Source: an uncultured Pseudomonadota bacterium
Lineage (GTDB): Bacteria; Pseudomonadota; Gammaproteobacteria; Burkholderiales; JALYOK01
Length of the DNA stretch: 64,000 nt
Direction: 5' to 3'
Assembly: GCA_902826775.1 (NCBI GenBank)
Contig: CADEHE010000002.1
Coordinates: forward strand, 558,175-622,174
Below the pieces are notes generated by a model, which saw only the letters and a program-made list of their open reading frames with translations, did no database searches and was not told the DNA's origin. Of the stretch, positions 1 to 9,068 are shown piece after piece. Every line of letters begins with the position of its first letter. Positions within the stretch are counted from its first letter, which is position 1. The position numbers were made by a program, and so were the translations under genes.

Positions 1-757
1 CGCAGGTGCCGATGGGGTCGACGCGGCGATCGTTCGACTTCACCGCGATTTTGGCGCGCAAACCCGGATCGCGCGCGGCGGATTTGATTTCCAGCAAGCC
101 CTCTTCCATTTCCGGCACTTCAAGCTCAAAGAGCTTGATAATGAAATCCGGCGCCGTACGCGAAAGAATCAACTGCGGGCCGCGCCCGCCGCGCTCTACG
201 CGCGCAATGTAGGCGCGCACGCGGTCGCCGGTGCGGATGCCTTCTTTGGGAATCATCTGATCGCGCGGCAGCAAGCCTTCTACGCGGCCGGACTCGATGA
301 TCGCGTTGCCGCGCTCCAAGCGCTTAACGGTGCCAGTGAGCAGCGGCTCTTTGCGGTCAAGAAAATCGGTGAGAATTTGCTCGCGCTCGGCGTCGCGAAT
401 TTTTTGCAGGATCACCTGCTTGGCCGCTTGCGCGCCGATGCGGCCGAACTCGATCGGCTCCAGCGGCCCCTCGATCAGGTCACCCGGCTGCGCCGCGGTA
501 TTTTGCTTGACCGCGTCAGACATCGGGATCTCGAGTTCTTCGTTGAAGTACTCCTCATCTTTTACGACTTTCCAACGCCGGTATGACAGATAAGTACCGT
601 CGGCCGGATCAATGGTGACGCGCACATCAGCATCGTCGGGAAAGCGGCGCTTGGTGGCTGACGCGAGCGCCATCTCCAACGCCGTGAAGACGATGTCTTT
701 GTTGACGTTCTTCTCGCGCGCGAGCGCATCCACGAGCAGCAGCACCTCTTTGGACAT
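1..757 (-). CDS. nusA: Transcription termination/antitermination factor NusA (3' end outside window)
   Basis: Reading leftward from an ATG at 757 gives [20 protein letters not shown] and continues open to the window edge (252 codons visible), covering the NusA N-terminal RNA-polymerase-binding domain, the S1 domain ([17 protein letters not shown] and following) and the start of the KH region ([20 protein letters not shown]). NusA binds RNA polymerase and controls pausing, termination and antitermination. An in-frame ATG at 853 would add 32 residues; I prefer 757 because family members begin with MS(K/R)[13 protein letters not shown], although neither start has a strong Shine-Dalgarno. It follows rimP on the same strand, the conserved rimP-nusA-infB order, so infB probably lies beyond the left edge. 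Confidence 0.95.
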   Translation of the reverse strand, partial: MSKEVLLLVDALAREKNVNKDIVFTALEMALASATKRRFPDDADVRVTIDPADGTYLSYRRWKVVKDEEYFNEELEIPMSDAVKQNTAAQPGDLIEGPLEPIEFGRIGAQAAKQVILQKIRDAEREQILTDFLDRKEPLLTGTVKRLERGNAIIESGRVEGLLPRDQMIPKEGIRTGDRVRAYIARVERGGRGPQLILSRTAPDFIIKLFELEVPEMEEGLLEIKSAARDPGLRAKIAVKSNDRRVDPIGTC

Positions 758-902
758 GCGCCCGACCGGCGCTTCCTGCGCCATCTGATAGACCGTCGGC
801 GGGATTACCGGCACATTCGCAGCAGTATTCGCCGTGCTAGCAGCTTCAATCATTCATTAACTCGCTTCGTTAGTGTTCGCAGCTTCGAACCAACTTGTGA
901 AT

Positions 903-1349
903 CTATTTGCCGAACTTAGGCACCAACCGCGCCTTGTCGATTTCCTGCAACTCAAAGTATTCCGTGTCGCCTTCGCGCGTGAGCCCAATGCGGCCGTCTT
1001 CAGAAGCTGACAAGCGCCCGGTGAAATTGCGTTGTATGCCATTGGCGCCCTTATTGATCCTGGGCACACGCACCTTGATGTGCGCCTCTTCACCCTGAAA
1101 ACGCAAAAAGTCGCTCAACTTGCGCAACGGTCGATCCATACCCGGCGAAGAAACCTCCAAGCGGTCGTAATCGATGCCTTCCACCTCGAACACGCGCGTA
1201 AGTTGATTGCTCACCTCGGCGCAGTCATCGACGTTGACGCCTGCCGCTTTGTCGATAAAAACGCGCACCAACCCACGCTGGCGCTCGTGATCGACCAACT
1301 CATAACCCATGCCGCTCAAAGTGCGCTCGAGCACGCTCGCAATATCCAT
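903..1349 (-). CDS. rimP: Ribosome maturation factor RimP
   Basis: 148-residue protein, normal size for RimP, with the N-terminal alpha/beta domain and the family motif VSSPGMDRPL followed by the SH3-like C-terminal domain. RimP assists maturation of the 30S ribosomal subunit in the cytoplasm. It is the first gene of the leftward rimP-nusA operon; nusA starts 50 to 146 bp downstream depending on which start is used. A hairpin with a U-tract sits about 80 bp upstream of the start and may attenuate the operon. Identification rests on the family motifs and on the neighbour. Confidence 0.95.
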   Translation of the reverse strand: MDIASVLERTLSGMGYELVDHERQRGLVRVFIDKAAGVNVDDCAEVSNQLTRVFEVEGIDYDRLEVSSPGMDRPLRKLSDFLRFQGEEAHIKVRVPRINKGANGIQRNFTGRLSASEDGRIGLTREGDTEYFELQEIDKARLVPKFGK

Positions 1350-1425
1350 AAAGTCCGCAACTCAACCTACCGCCAATTCACGCGGGCAAAGCGCGATCGC
1401 GCGCCGAGCCAGAGCTTGGCCAGAA

Positions 1426-1451
1426 ACAAAAAATGGGCTCCCGAGCCCATT
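1426..1451 (-). terminator. Hairpin plus U-tract in the rimP leader
   Basis: The inverted repeat AATGGGCT...AGCCCATT (1432-1451, tetraloop) is followed on the minus strand by a run of T (complement of the A-run at 1428-1433). It has intrinsic-terminator form but lies upstream of rimP on rimP's own strand, so it could either end transcription from the right or act as a leader attenuator for rimP-nusA. There is no gene immediately upstream on that strand, which favours a leader role. Confidence 0.6.
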
Positions 1452-1909
1452 GTTTGAGTCATTATAAGAACATGAAATGTTAACAGAAATTCACTTGCAC
1501 GTCACCTAAGCCTGTGCCATGCCCGCCAGGATCGGGACGGCGCTCATCTCAGCACCTTAAGTATACAGGCGCTAGGATAATCGTTTCACATAGATAAAAC
1601 TTCATTTACTCCAGTATTCTGTCACTAGTATTCGATGCGAGCGGGCGGCGAACCGGCCACTGCCGAACGCGGTACAATCTTGGTTCTGGCGCGCCGCACG
1701 ACAAATCCAAACTTTGGCGCAGCGCAGAGGGCGCGGCCCAAAAGCCGCGCACCAAAAAAACTATTGGCAATGAGGCACAAACCCGCCACGCGCGAAGCTG
1801 GCTGGCCGCAGGCGGAATCTTCAAACGGGACGACGGTCTCACCCGAGTTCGGGTGGTTCAGGACCGCGCTAGCGCGTTGCCCATTCCTGCTTAATCGAGG
1901 AGTTCGTGT
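1452..1909. other. Intergenic region between divergent rimP and exbB
   Basis: About 460 bp without a convincing gene. The segment 1455-1630 is clearly more AT-rich than its surroundings and should hold the divergent promoters of rimP and exbB. Open frames here look like chance frames in GC-rich DNA. A good Shine-Dalgarno (GAGGAG) at about 1896-1901 serves exbB. Confidence 0.5.
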
Positions 1910-2605
1910 ATGTGGAATTACCTAGTTGAACTGAGCATCATGTCAGGCGGCCTGATTCCGCTCATGGGCCTGCTGTTGCTCATCACTATCGCCGTGATCA
2001 TCGAGCGGCTGTACTTCTACGGCCGCGTGCTCGCCGCCGGCAAGGCGATCGAGCACGATCTGCATACCGTCAAGTACCAAAGCGTCGACGAGATGCGCAA
2101 GCTCTCAGCGCACTACAAGGGCACGGTGCAGGCGATCGTCCTCGATGCCGGACTCGAATCGCGCGGCGAGAAAAGCGAAGACATGGACCGTCACATCGAG
2201 GAAGCGATCATGTGGAACATGCCGCGCATGGACCGCTACATGTGGATCCTCGATACCTCCGTCACGCTCGCCCCACTCATGGGTTTGTTCGGCACCATCA
2301 TCGGCATGATCGACACCTTCAACGTGCTCGGCGCTGGCGCCGCGGGCAAGCAAAGCGAAGTCACCGGCGGTATTGCGCATGCGTTGATTGCCACTGGCGC
2401 TGGCTTGTTCATCGCCATTCTCGCGATCGTGTTCTTGAACTATTTCAACAAACGCATCCGGCTCGCCTTGCACCAGATGGAATTGCTCAAGATCATGATG
2501 ATCAACCGGCTGCACGGCGGCGGCACCGGCCAAGTCCTGCTCGGCCAGCGCCAGCGCGGCGAAGCATTCGGCGGCGAAGCGCGCGCTGTCACGGCAGCGG
2601 GCTAA
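1910..2605 (+). CDS. exbB: ExbB, MotA/TolQ/ExbB proton channel
   Basis: 231-residue inner-membrane protein with three membrane segments (about residues 13-37, 112-135 and 153-178) and the family core WILDTSVTLAPLMGLFGTI plus the third-helix stretch GGIAHALIATGAGLFIA. With ExbD it forms the proton channel that energises TonB for outer-membrane transport of siderophores, vitamins or other ligands. It starts with ATG after GAGGAG. exbD follows after 12 bp and tonB after that, so the three form one operon. TolQ is the close alternative, but no tol-pal genes are present and tonB is adjacent. Confidence 0.93.
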   Translation: MWNYLVELSIMSGGLIPLMGLLLLITIAVIIERLYFYGRVLAAGKAIEHDLHTVKYQSVDEMRKLSAHYKGTVQAIVLDAGLESRGEKSEDMDRHIEEAIMWNMPRMDRYMWILDTSVTLAPLMGLFGTIIGMIDTFNVLGAGAAGKQSEVTGGIAHALIATGAGLFIAILAIVFLNYFNKRIRLALHQMELLKIMMINRLHGGGTGQVLLGQRQRGEAFGGEARAVTAAG

Positions 2606-2617
2606 GGACGCCGAGCG

Positions 2618-3022
2618 ATGAAACACTATGCTTACCTGGATGCGCAGAAGCCGCGCATCGAGATCATCCCGATGATCGACATCATGATGTTCTTATTGGT
2701 GTTCTTCATCATGATCACGCTAACCATGATTGCCGGTTCCGGTATCCCGCTAGATCTGCCCAGCGCGAAAACCACGCAGCAACTCGAGTCGACCAAAATA
2801 ACCATCGGCGTCGACAAGAGCGGCGCCATGTTTGTCGACGGCCGTGGCATCGAAGCGGACGCGCTGACGGCGCAACTGAAGAGTGCGCAAAGCGAAAGCA
2901 AAAAACTCGATGTCGTGATCGAAGGCGAGAAAGCCGTGCCATTGCAGGTATTGCTGCGCGTGATGGACATCGTGCGTGGCGTCGGCATCACCGCAGTCGG
3001 AATAGCCACCAAGCCAGAATAA
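2618..3022 (+). CDS. exbD: ExbD, TonB-system proton channel subunit
   Basis: 134 residues: a short cytoplasmic N-terminus, one membrane helix (about 19-39) containing the family proton-carrying aspartate (D21 in IIPMIDIMMFLLVFF), and a periplasmic domain ending in VGITAVGIATKPE. It works as a complex with ExbB and TonB. The start lies 12 bp after exbB and the tonB-like gene begins 31 bp after its stop. Confidence 0.93.
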   Translation: MKHYAYLDAQKPRIEIIPMIDIMMFLLVFFIMITLTMIAGSGIPLDLPSAKTTQQLESTKITIGVDKSGAMFVDGRGIEADALTAQLKSAQSESKKLDVVIEGEKAVPLQVLLRVMDIVRGVGITAVGIATKPE

Positions 3023-3053
3023 TTGGTCATACGACCGTAGAACCATTTCAGGG

Positions 3054-4616
3054 ATGAAGCAGCAGGCGCACGACCAGCGCCCAGCGCCGAGCGGCGACGA
3101 ACAGTCGCGCGCTGACGCCGAGGCCTCGCGCAAGAACGATGCACTTGGGCCTAGCGGCACGGGCGCAGCGCGCAAAGTGGCACCGCTGTGGGCGAAGCAG
3201 CCCGCACAACGCGAAGAACGCGCGTTAGCATGGGCGTTGCTCGCGGCGGTCTTCGTTGAGGCGGCCTTGCTCGGATGCCTGTGGGCTCTTGCCAACTTGG
3301 CACCGGCACGCGAAAACAATCCGCCGCCGCTGCGCGTGGTATTGCAGGAACCGCCGGTAAAACCCCAGCCGGAGCCTGAGCCCGAACCAGAGCCTCAGCC
3401 GCCACCGCCGCCGAAGGAAGAGCCGCCGCCACCCGAGCGCAAGCCACCGCCTAAGCCGGTGCCGCCACCGCCACCCAAAGTCGAACAGCCGCCACCGCCG
3501 CAGGCCGAGGAACCGCCCCCGCCGAAGGAGGAGCCGCCGCCACCACCTGAGGAACCGCCGCCACCCAAAGTGGAGGAACCGCCGCCTCCACCTGAGGAAC
3601 CGCCGCCGCCAAAGGAGGAACCACCGCCTCCGCCGCCACCGCCGGAACCCGAGCCACCACCGCCACCGGTGAAAGTGGAGGAGCCGCCACCGCCGCCTCC
3701 TCCGCCGCCAAAGGCGGAACCACCACCGCCTCCCAAGCCCGTGGTGCGAGAGGAGCCGCGCCCGCTGCCTGAACCGAAGATTCAGAAAAAGGAGCCGCAG
3801 GTAATTGCGGTCGCGCCGCGCAAGGAAACGCCGCCGGCACAGATTGAGCTAAAGGTGGAACGGCCGCAGCCGCCGAAGACGGAAACGCCGCCGCCGGTGT
3901 TGCGTCCCGCTACGCCGCCACCACCGCCTGCGCTCAAACCGACCGTGCGCAACGAGGAGCCGGACTACGTGCCGCCGCCGGCAAAAGTACAGGAGCAACC
4001 ACGGCCGGCGCCACCACCACCGCCCAAAATCGAAGCGCCGCCGCCGAGGGTAGAAGAGCCGCCTGTGCCGGTCGTGCCGCCGAAGCCGGAAGCACCGATC
4101 ATCGCGGCGCCACCGCCGCCGCCGCGTGAAGCACCTGCGCCCGAACTAAGAGTGGAAGCGCCGCGCGTGGTTAAAGAAGAGGCGAAACCGGCCCCTCCTC
4201 CGCCCCCGCCCCCCCCGCCCAGGGTGGAAGAGCCACCGCCTGCGCCGCCACCGCCTGCGCCGCCGCCACCTCCACCTCCGCCTCCGCCGGCGCCCAAGGT
4301 GGAAGAACCACCGCCTGCGCCGGTCGCAAAGCAGCCGGAACTGCGCAAGCAAAAGATCGTGGAGACGTTGCGCCCGATCAAGCTCGTCTATCCAGAAATC
4401 GCGAAACGTAACGGACGCGAAGGCAAGCTCAAGATTCACATCCACGTCAACGCGGATGGAACCGGAACGAGCGTGGATTTCCTCGATACCGATCGACCAA
4501 AAATGTTCGACCGCGCGGTGCGTGAAATGTACTTGCAGGAAAAGTTATTCCCCGCGAGCGAGAATGGCTACATCGTCGAGACGACCGTTATCTTCACACT
4601 CAAGGAAGGTGGATAA
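3054..4616 (+). CDS. tonB: TonB-like energy transducer with a very long proline-rich linker
   Basis: 520 residues. A charged cytoplasmic N-terminus of about 55 residues is unusually long. One membrane anchor follows (about 57-84, ALLAAVFVEAALLGCLWALA). Residues about 90-428 are almost entirely Pro/Glu/Lys/Ala (PPPPKVEEPPPP-type repeats). The C-terminal TonB domain (about 429-520) contains KLVYPEIAKRNGREGKL and ends in VIFTLKEGG. TonB normally spans the periplasm and contacts TonB boxes of outer-membrane receptors; typical proteins are roughly 240 residues, so this linker is several times longer than usual. The coding DNA is low-complexity (CCGCCACCG), so its length may vary by slippage or be misassembled. 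It is the third gene of the exbB-exbD operon. Confidence 0.88.
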   Translation: MKQQAHDQRPAPSGDEQSRADAEASRKNDALGPSGTGAARKVAPLWAKQPAQREERALAWALLAAVFVEAALLGCLWALANLAPARENNPPPLRVVLQEPPVKPQPEPEPEPEPQPPPPPKEEPPPPERKPPPKPVPPPPPKVEQPPPPQAEEPPPPKEEPPPPPEEPPPPKVEEPPPPPEEPPPPKEEPPPPPPPPEPEPPPPPVKVEEPPPPPPPPPKAEPPPPPKPVVREEPRPLPEPKIQKKEPQVIAVAPRKETPPAQIELKVERPQPPKTETPPPVLRPATPPPPPALKPTVRNEEPDYVPPPAKVQEQPRPAPPPPPKIEAPPPRVEEPPVPVVPPKPEAPIIAAPPPPPREAPAPELRVEAPRVVKEEAKPAPPPPPPPPPRVEEPPPAPPPPAPPPPPPPPPPAPKVEEPPPAPVAKQPELRKQKIVETLRPIKLVYPEIAKRNGREGKLKIHIHVNADGTGTSVDFLDTDRPKMFDRAVREMYLQEKLFPASENGYIVETTVIFTLKEGG

Positions 4617-4649
4617 TCGCGCCTTTGCATTCGCCCGCCGCGACATCGC

Positions 4650-5012
4650 ATGGACGCCCTGGTTCGCACCCACCCTTCGCTCATCGCCGTTTTGTTGCTG
4701 GTCACTTCCAATGTATTCATGACATTCGCTTGGTACGGCCACCTCAAGCACCTGCACAGCAAGGCGTGGTACATCGCTGCTCTGGTGAGCTGGGGCATCG
4801 CGCTGTTCGAATACTTGTTGCAAGTGCCCGCGAACCGCATTGGCTTCACGTCGATGTCACTGGCGCAGTTGAAGATCACTCAAGAAGTAATCACCCTGCT
4901 GGTGTTCGTGCCGTTCGCGATGTTCTACATGGGCGAGAAGCTGCGGCTCGATTACTTATACGCCGGCTTGTGTCTGCTCGGCGCGGTGTACTTTGTTTTT
5001 CGCGGAGCGTAG
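4650..5012 (+). CDS. DMT-superfamily membrane protein, DUF486 type
   Basis: 120 residues with four predicted membrane helices. The pattern TSNVFMTFAWYGHLKH at the first helix and GFTSMSLAQLKITQEVI before the third matches DUF486 proteins, small relatives of drug/metabolite transporters. Substrate unknown. It starts 33 bp after tonB on the same strand, so it may be co-transcribed, but nothing in the sequence links it to TonB function. Confidence 0.85.
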   Translation: MDALVRTHPSLIAVLLLVTSNVFMTFAWYGHLKHLHSKAWYIAALVSWGIALFEYLLQVPANRIGFTSMSLAQLKITQEVITLLVFVPFAMFYMGEKLRLDYLYAGLCLLGAVYFVFRGA

Positions 5013-5290
5013 TCGACCGCCTCCCAGCGCCTTCCGCGTGGGTGATCCCACACTGGGGCGTGCCTTCATTATTTGGATGTCCACAATTGATGACAGGCGC
5101 TGGGCGATTCGCCCAGAGTGGTCGAAGGGCTTCGGCTGAGATCAACCGAAACGGCAAGCGTCCTGAATGCTGCAAACACCCATAGCGCCGTCGCGAGCGG
5201 AGCAAAGCAACCTAAGTCTTCTGGTACTCGGGTCGTCCGGCCGCGCAGTGCTGCCGCTAGAATACGCGTTTTCAATTGGAGGTCGATAAA
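5013..5290. other. Intergenic region between the DUF486 and DUF2322 genes
   Basis: About 280 bp. No convincing ORF on either strand; several frames are open only because of GC content. It ends in GGAGG at about 5278-5282, which serves the GTG start of the next gene. No terminator-like hairpin with a T-tract was seen. Confidence 0.4.
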
Positions 5291-5617
5291 GTGTCTTTCG
5301 CCGACACCCTAAAGAGCTTGCCCGGTGTTTCGCATCTGGCTGCGCTGCAGTTGCTCGACGCCGCGACCGGCGAACTGGTGCACACCATCGAGCACAAACA
5401 GGGCCAGATCGGCTCGCTCGCCGTCTACAACTATTTGGCGCAACAGTTCGGCGCGATCACGCCCGCCGCCGCCGCGCGCGGCCTCACCTTATACGGCGAA
5501 CACACCGACGACGCGCGCGCCAATCCCGGCAAGCATCCGAATATCGACCGCTTGATCGCGTTGAGCGAAGGCGGCGCGACGTTGCGCGTAAAGCACGTCT
5601 TCGCCGGCGCCGCCTAA
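5291..5617 (+). CDS. DUF2322 family protein
   Basis: 108 residues from a GTG start placed 8 bp after GGAGG; a TTG at 5276 would overlap the ribosome-binding site and is rejected. The pattern LPGVSHLAALQLLDAATGE, then GSLAVYNYLAQQFG and EHTDDARANPGKHPNIDRL, matches the DUF2322 family of small soluble proteobacterial proteins of unknown function. No partner is evident; the downstream neighbour is on the opposite strand. Confidence 0.8.
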   Translation: MSFADTLKSLPGVSHLAALQLLDAATGELVHTIEHKQGQIGSLAVYNYLAQQFGAITPAAAARGLTLYGEHTDDARANPGKHPNIDRLIALSEGGATLRVKHVFAGAA

Positions 5618-5642
5618 CCTGCGCGCCGCTTCGTAGCCCGGG

Positions 5643-6110
5643 TTACTGCGAGTCGCGTCGCCGCAGCAACCCCCACCACCTCCGCCAAACCCACGCTGCC
5701 AGCGCGATCAAGATGATCGCGCCAATGCCAAACGCGGTGCGCCCCACGTACTCGCCCACGCTGGTCTTCATCGAACCCATCGCGCCGACAACCGCGCCGC
5801 CAAAGCGGCGCTCCCCCGGCCAAAACGCAACCCAACTGCCGACCAACGCGAACAAACTCGTCATCAGCGCGCCGAAAAATGCCCCGCGCGTCGACTTGCC
5901 GTCATCTGGGATCAGCATCAGCAAGCCGCCCAACATGAAGACCGCCCCTGCCGCGCCGACTACCCAGCGCGGCGCTTGCATGTAGCCGGGCGGCGATACG
6001 ATCCAACCCAGCGCGAGCGCGATGACGGCGAGTCCGCCTGCGATCAATGCGATGCCGAGACCGATTCGCGCGCGGCGAGAAGCTTGCAAATCGGGGTTGG
6101 TTTTCAGCAT
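5643..6110 (-). CDS. Four-helix membrane protein of unknown function
   Basis: 155 residues with a short basic N-terminus and four hydrophobic stretches (about 15-36, 46-64, 78-98, 123-143). No catalytic motif was recognised. Spacing and composition look coding, and the gene is convergent with the DUF2322 gene, 25 bp apart. The function cannot be inferred. Confidence 0.6.
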   Translation of the reverse strand: MLKTNPDLQASRRARIGLGIALIAGGLAVIALALGWIVSPPGYMQAPRWVVGAAGAVFMLGGLLMLIPDDGKSTRGAFFGALMTSLFALVGSWVAFWPGERRFGGAVVGAMGSMKTSVGEYVGRTAFGIGAIILIALAAWVWRRWWGLLRRRDSQ

Positions 6111-6216
6111 GCGGTCAGTTTCCGTAGCTAGATGCAGCGTTGCGAAACCCGGACACTAATCCCTCCGGCGCCAACCCTCGAACAAGTGCTCGGATTTGGC
6201 TGCGCTGCATCCAGCC

Positions 6217-7665
6217 CTACCCTGCTAGCATCTGCACGCCCCACCCCACCCCAAACCCCGTCACATCGCTCGCCACCGCGCCTAACCCACCATCGCTTTC
6301 ACTCGCCGAGAGATCCATGTGCAGCCACGGCCGCTCGTCGATAAATCGGGACAGAAAGCGCGCTGCCAAAATGTGATCGGCGTAAGAATCCGCGCTGCAT
6401 TGTTTGACGTCCGCGATCTTGCTTTCCAGCGGCTTGTCGTAGTCGGCGTCCATCGGGAAACTCGCCACCCGTTCACCACAATCGCGGCCCGCAACAATAG
6501 CGCGCTGCACCCATTCCTCTCGATTGCCGATGATGCCGCTGTAGCGCGAGCCGAGCGCCACATGCATGCTGCCGGTGAGCGTGGCGAAGTCGATGATGAC
6601 TTCCGGCTTTTCGCGCGCGGCCAGCGCGAGTGTGTCGGAGAGGATCATGCGGCCTTCGGCATCGGTGTGGATGATCTCGATGGTGGTGCCGTTTATGGCT
6701 TTCACCACATCGTTCTGCTTGTACGCCTTCGGGCCGATGTTGTTTTGCACCAGGGCCAGCCAGCCGTCGATTGCCACCGGCAGCTTGAGTCGCGCGGCGG
6801 CGTGCATGATGCCGAGCACGACGGCGGAGCCGTTCATATCGCCGTGCATGCCGTACATATATTTCGATGACTTCAAATTGTGCCCGCCGGTGTCGAAGCA
6901 CACGCCTTTACCGACCAGCGCGATGCGCCGCTTCGCGCCGCGCGGAGCATACGTAAGCCGCACAATTGCGGCGTCATCGTCATGACTGCCTTGGGCGACG
7001 GCGACGAACGCGCCCGCGCCTATCTCGCGCAGCTTCTTCATGTCGAATTCGGCGCGCTTCCAGCCGTGCTCTTTGGCGATCTCGGCGATGCGCGCGCGGT
7101 AGGTGCGCGGCGTCAGATCGTTCGGCGGCAGCAGCGTGAGCTCGCGCGTGAGCGTATTGCCTTCAGCGATGGCGCGCTGCGCGGCGAACGCATCGGCGGC
7201 GCGATAGCCGAACAGCAGAATTTGCTTGAGCGCCTTGGCGTCCGACTTGCTTTTGCGCGTCGGCAACGCCGCACCGTTCAGCCAAGCGCAATACACCGCT
7301 AATTCCGCTTCGAGTTTGCGCTCCGCTGCATCGCCGTGAACAGAAATGTGTAGCACCTGTGGCGACTCGTCCAGCAGCAACTTAACTGCCTTGCGCATAG
7401 AAGTGAGTTGCTCGAAGCGGTTCTTGGCCGCATCGAGCATCACCCATGCGGCGAGCTTGCCTTCGGGCGTTTGCGCGGCGATGGGCTCGTCGATCAAATC
7501 GGTGAATTTCTTATTGCGACGCTTGAACGTGTTGCGCAGCGTGGCCTCGCCGGGGAAGGTTCGAGTGAAATTCTCGCTTTTGGGCAGGACGACCAGAAAA
7601 TGCGTAAGCGTTTTGAAATGCGCCTGCGATAGTGCAGTTTCGCTTTGACTCAGTTTAGCTAGCAT
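6217..7665 (-). CDS. M17 family leucyl aminopeptidase
   Basis: 482 residues. The C-terminal catalytic domain has GKGVCFDTGGHNLK (metal-binding Lys and Asp, catalytic Lys), MHGDMNGSA (metal-binding Asp) and HTDAEGRMIL (metal-binding Asp and Glu, catalytic Arg), all residues needed for the dinuclear zinc site. The signature normally reads NTDAEGR; His replaces the Asn, placing this outside classical PepA. The N-terminal domain is divergent. It removes N-terminal residues from peptides in the cytoplasm. It is monocistronic and divergent from thyA. Confidence 0.9.
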   Translation of the reverse strand: MLAKLSQSETALSQAHFKTLTHFLVVLPKSENFTRTFPGEATLRNTFKRRNKKFTDLIDEPIAAQTPEGKLAAWVMLDAAKNRFEQLTSMRKAVKLLLDESPQVLHISVHGDAAERKLEAELAVYCAWLNGAALPTRKSKSDAKALKQILLFGYRAADAFAAQRAIAEGNTLTRELTLLPPNDLTPRTYRARIAEIAKEHGWKRAEFDMKKLREIGAGAFVAVAQGSHDDDAAIVRLTYAPRGAKRRIALVGKGVCFDTGGHNLKSSKYMYGMHGDMNGSAVVLGIMHAAARLKLPVAIDGWLALVQNNIGPKAYKQNDVVKAINGTTIEIIHTDAEGRMILSDTLALAAREKPEVIIDFATLTGSMHVALGSRYSGIIGNREEWVQRAIVAGRDCGERVASFPMDADYDKPLESKIADVKQCSADSYADHILAARFLSRFIDERPWLHMDLSASESDGGLGAVASDVTGFGVGWGVQMLAG

Positions 7666-7890
7666 GGTGGGCCCAGTGGTTATTCGTGTTCAATGAGGTT
7701 GACCATAAAATCGTTGCCATTTTAGTGCAGGACGATAGCGCGCCCGCGCAAGCCTGGTGCGGCTTCGCGCCTACGCACCAGGGTATTGCCTGAAGTAGCC
7801 CATGCAGCATGCTCGACACAGCGATACCCCTTGTTGATCGATTGCCGTCCGATCATTAAGCTTGCCGCACTTTTCGATGAAAGCCTGACG

Positions 7891-8685
7891 ATGCGCCAAT
7901 ACCTCGACTTCCTCTCGCACATTCTGGAACACGGCGTCACCAAGTCAGATCGCACCGGCGTCGGCACCATCAGCGTGTTCGGCCATCAAATGCGTTTTGA
8001 TTTGAGCAAGGGCTTCCCGGTCGTGACGACAAAGAAGCTGCACCTACGCTCGATCATCCACGAGCTGCTGTGGTTTTTGACCGGCGACACCAACGTCAGA
8101 TACCTGCGCGAGAACGGCGTCACCATTTGGGACGAGTGGGCGGACAGCGACGGCGACCTCGGCCCGGTCTACGGTAAGCAATGGCGCCACTGGGAAACGC
8201 CGGAAGGCAAAGTCATCGACCAAATGAACGATGTCGTCGCGCAGATCAAAAAGAATCCCGATTCGCGCCGCTTGCTCGTCTCAGCGTGGAATGTCGGCGA
8301 GATCCCCTTCATGGCGCTGCCGCCGTGCCATTTGCTGTTCCAGTTCTACGTCGCCGAGGGAAAACTCTCCTGCCAGCTCTATCAGCGCTCCTGCGACGCG
8401 GGTTTAGGCGTGCCGTTCAACATCGCCAGCTACGCGCTGCTCACGCACATGGTCGCGCAGCAGTGCGATCTCAAAGTCGGCGATTTCGTTTGGACTGGCG
8501 GCGATTGCCACATCTATTTGAATCACGTCGAGCAGATCAAAACACAGTTGACGCGCGAGCCGTTTCCGCTGCCAAAGTTGGTGATCAAGCGCCGGCCGGA
8601 GAGTTTGTTCGATTACAAGTTTGAGGATTTCGAGATCGTCGGGTACCAGTCGCATCCGCATATTGCGATGCCGGTGGCGGTTTGA
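7891..8685 (+). CDS. thyA: Thymidylate synthase ThyA
   Basis: 264 residues, the same length as the E. coli enzyme, when started at the ATG giving [16 protein letters not shown]. The open frame extends 105 bp further upstream, but those codons are not family-like. The catalytic cysteine is C146 in [12 protein letters not shown]; the folate/dUMP site [20 protein letters not shown] and the C-terminus IAMPVAV are intact. It methylates dUMP to dTMP using methylene-tetrahydrofolate. No dihydrofolate reductase gene follows directly, unlike in many proteobacteria. Confidence 0.97.
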   Translation: MRQYLDFLSHILEHGVTKSDRTGVGTISVFGHQMRFDLSKGFPVVTTKKLHLRSIIHELLWFLTGDTNVRYLRENGVTIWDEWADSDGDLGPVYGKQWRHWETPEGKVIDQMNDVVAQIKKNPDSRRLLVSAWNVGEIPFMALPPCHLLFQFYVAEGKLSCQLYQRSCDAGLGVPFNIASYALLTHMVAQQCDLKVGDFVWTGGDCHIYLNHVEQIKTQLTREPFPLPKLVIKRRPESLFDYKFEDFEIVGYQSHPHIAMPVAV

Positions 8686-9065
8686 GCCCGCTGCCTGCCA
8701 TTGCTGCGGTGCCGGCACGTTGGAGCACAGTGCGGGAGCGTTACGTCGGACTACCGCGACAGGATTTCGCATGGGTCCCAAGCATGCTCGCGCTAGTCGA
8801 CCATATCGAGAAATCGCCGCTTGGCTCCGGCCTGTACCCGTGGACCTCAATGTTTGATCTTTGTATTGCCCAGACACCAGCTCGCACCATGCCGTTTCTT
8901 CGGATTTCACCCTTGCAGGACGGTATGGTTGAGTTCCGCTACATCGACACTGGGATCCAGCAAAAACAATGGGTACGCGTTGTTGCGGCAGAAGAGATGA
9001 TCGCCCGATTCGACTCTTTTGTTGATCAACTTCATTGGGCGTATCTTCCGAAGTCGGGGAAGTAG
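8682..9065 (+). CDS. Hypothetical protein overlapping the thyA stop
   Basis: Up to 127 residues. The frame begins with a TTG overlapping the thyA stop; in-frame GTG codons about 10 and 17 residues in are also possible starts. The sequence looks like a folded soluble protein ([17 protein letters not shown], then [10 protein letters not shown] and a C-terminal helix) without a motif I recognise. The overlap suggests translational coupling to thyA. A REP-like palindrome follows immediately. Confidence 0.55.
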   Translation: MSPLPAIAAVPARWSTVRERYVGLPRQDFAWVPSMLALVDHIEKSPLGSGLYPWTSMFDLCIAQTPARTMPFLRISPLQDGMVEFRYIDTGIQQKQWVRVVAAEEMIARFDSFVDQLHWAYLPKSGK

Positions 9066-9068
9066 CAA

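Noticed and set aside
1570..1600. Fur-box-like sequence upstream of exbB
   Set aside because: GATAATCGTTTC and the following bases share only part of the Fur consensus; it is too weak to claim iron regulation.
3395..4381. Gly-rich and Ala/Pro-rich frames opposite tonB
   Set aside because: They are mirror images of the CCG/CCA proline codons of tonB and contain no independent signal.
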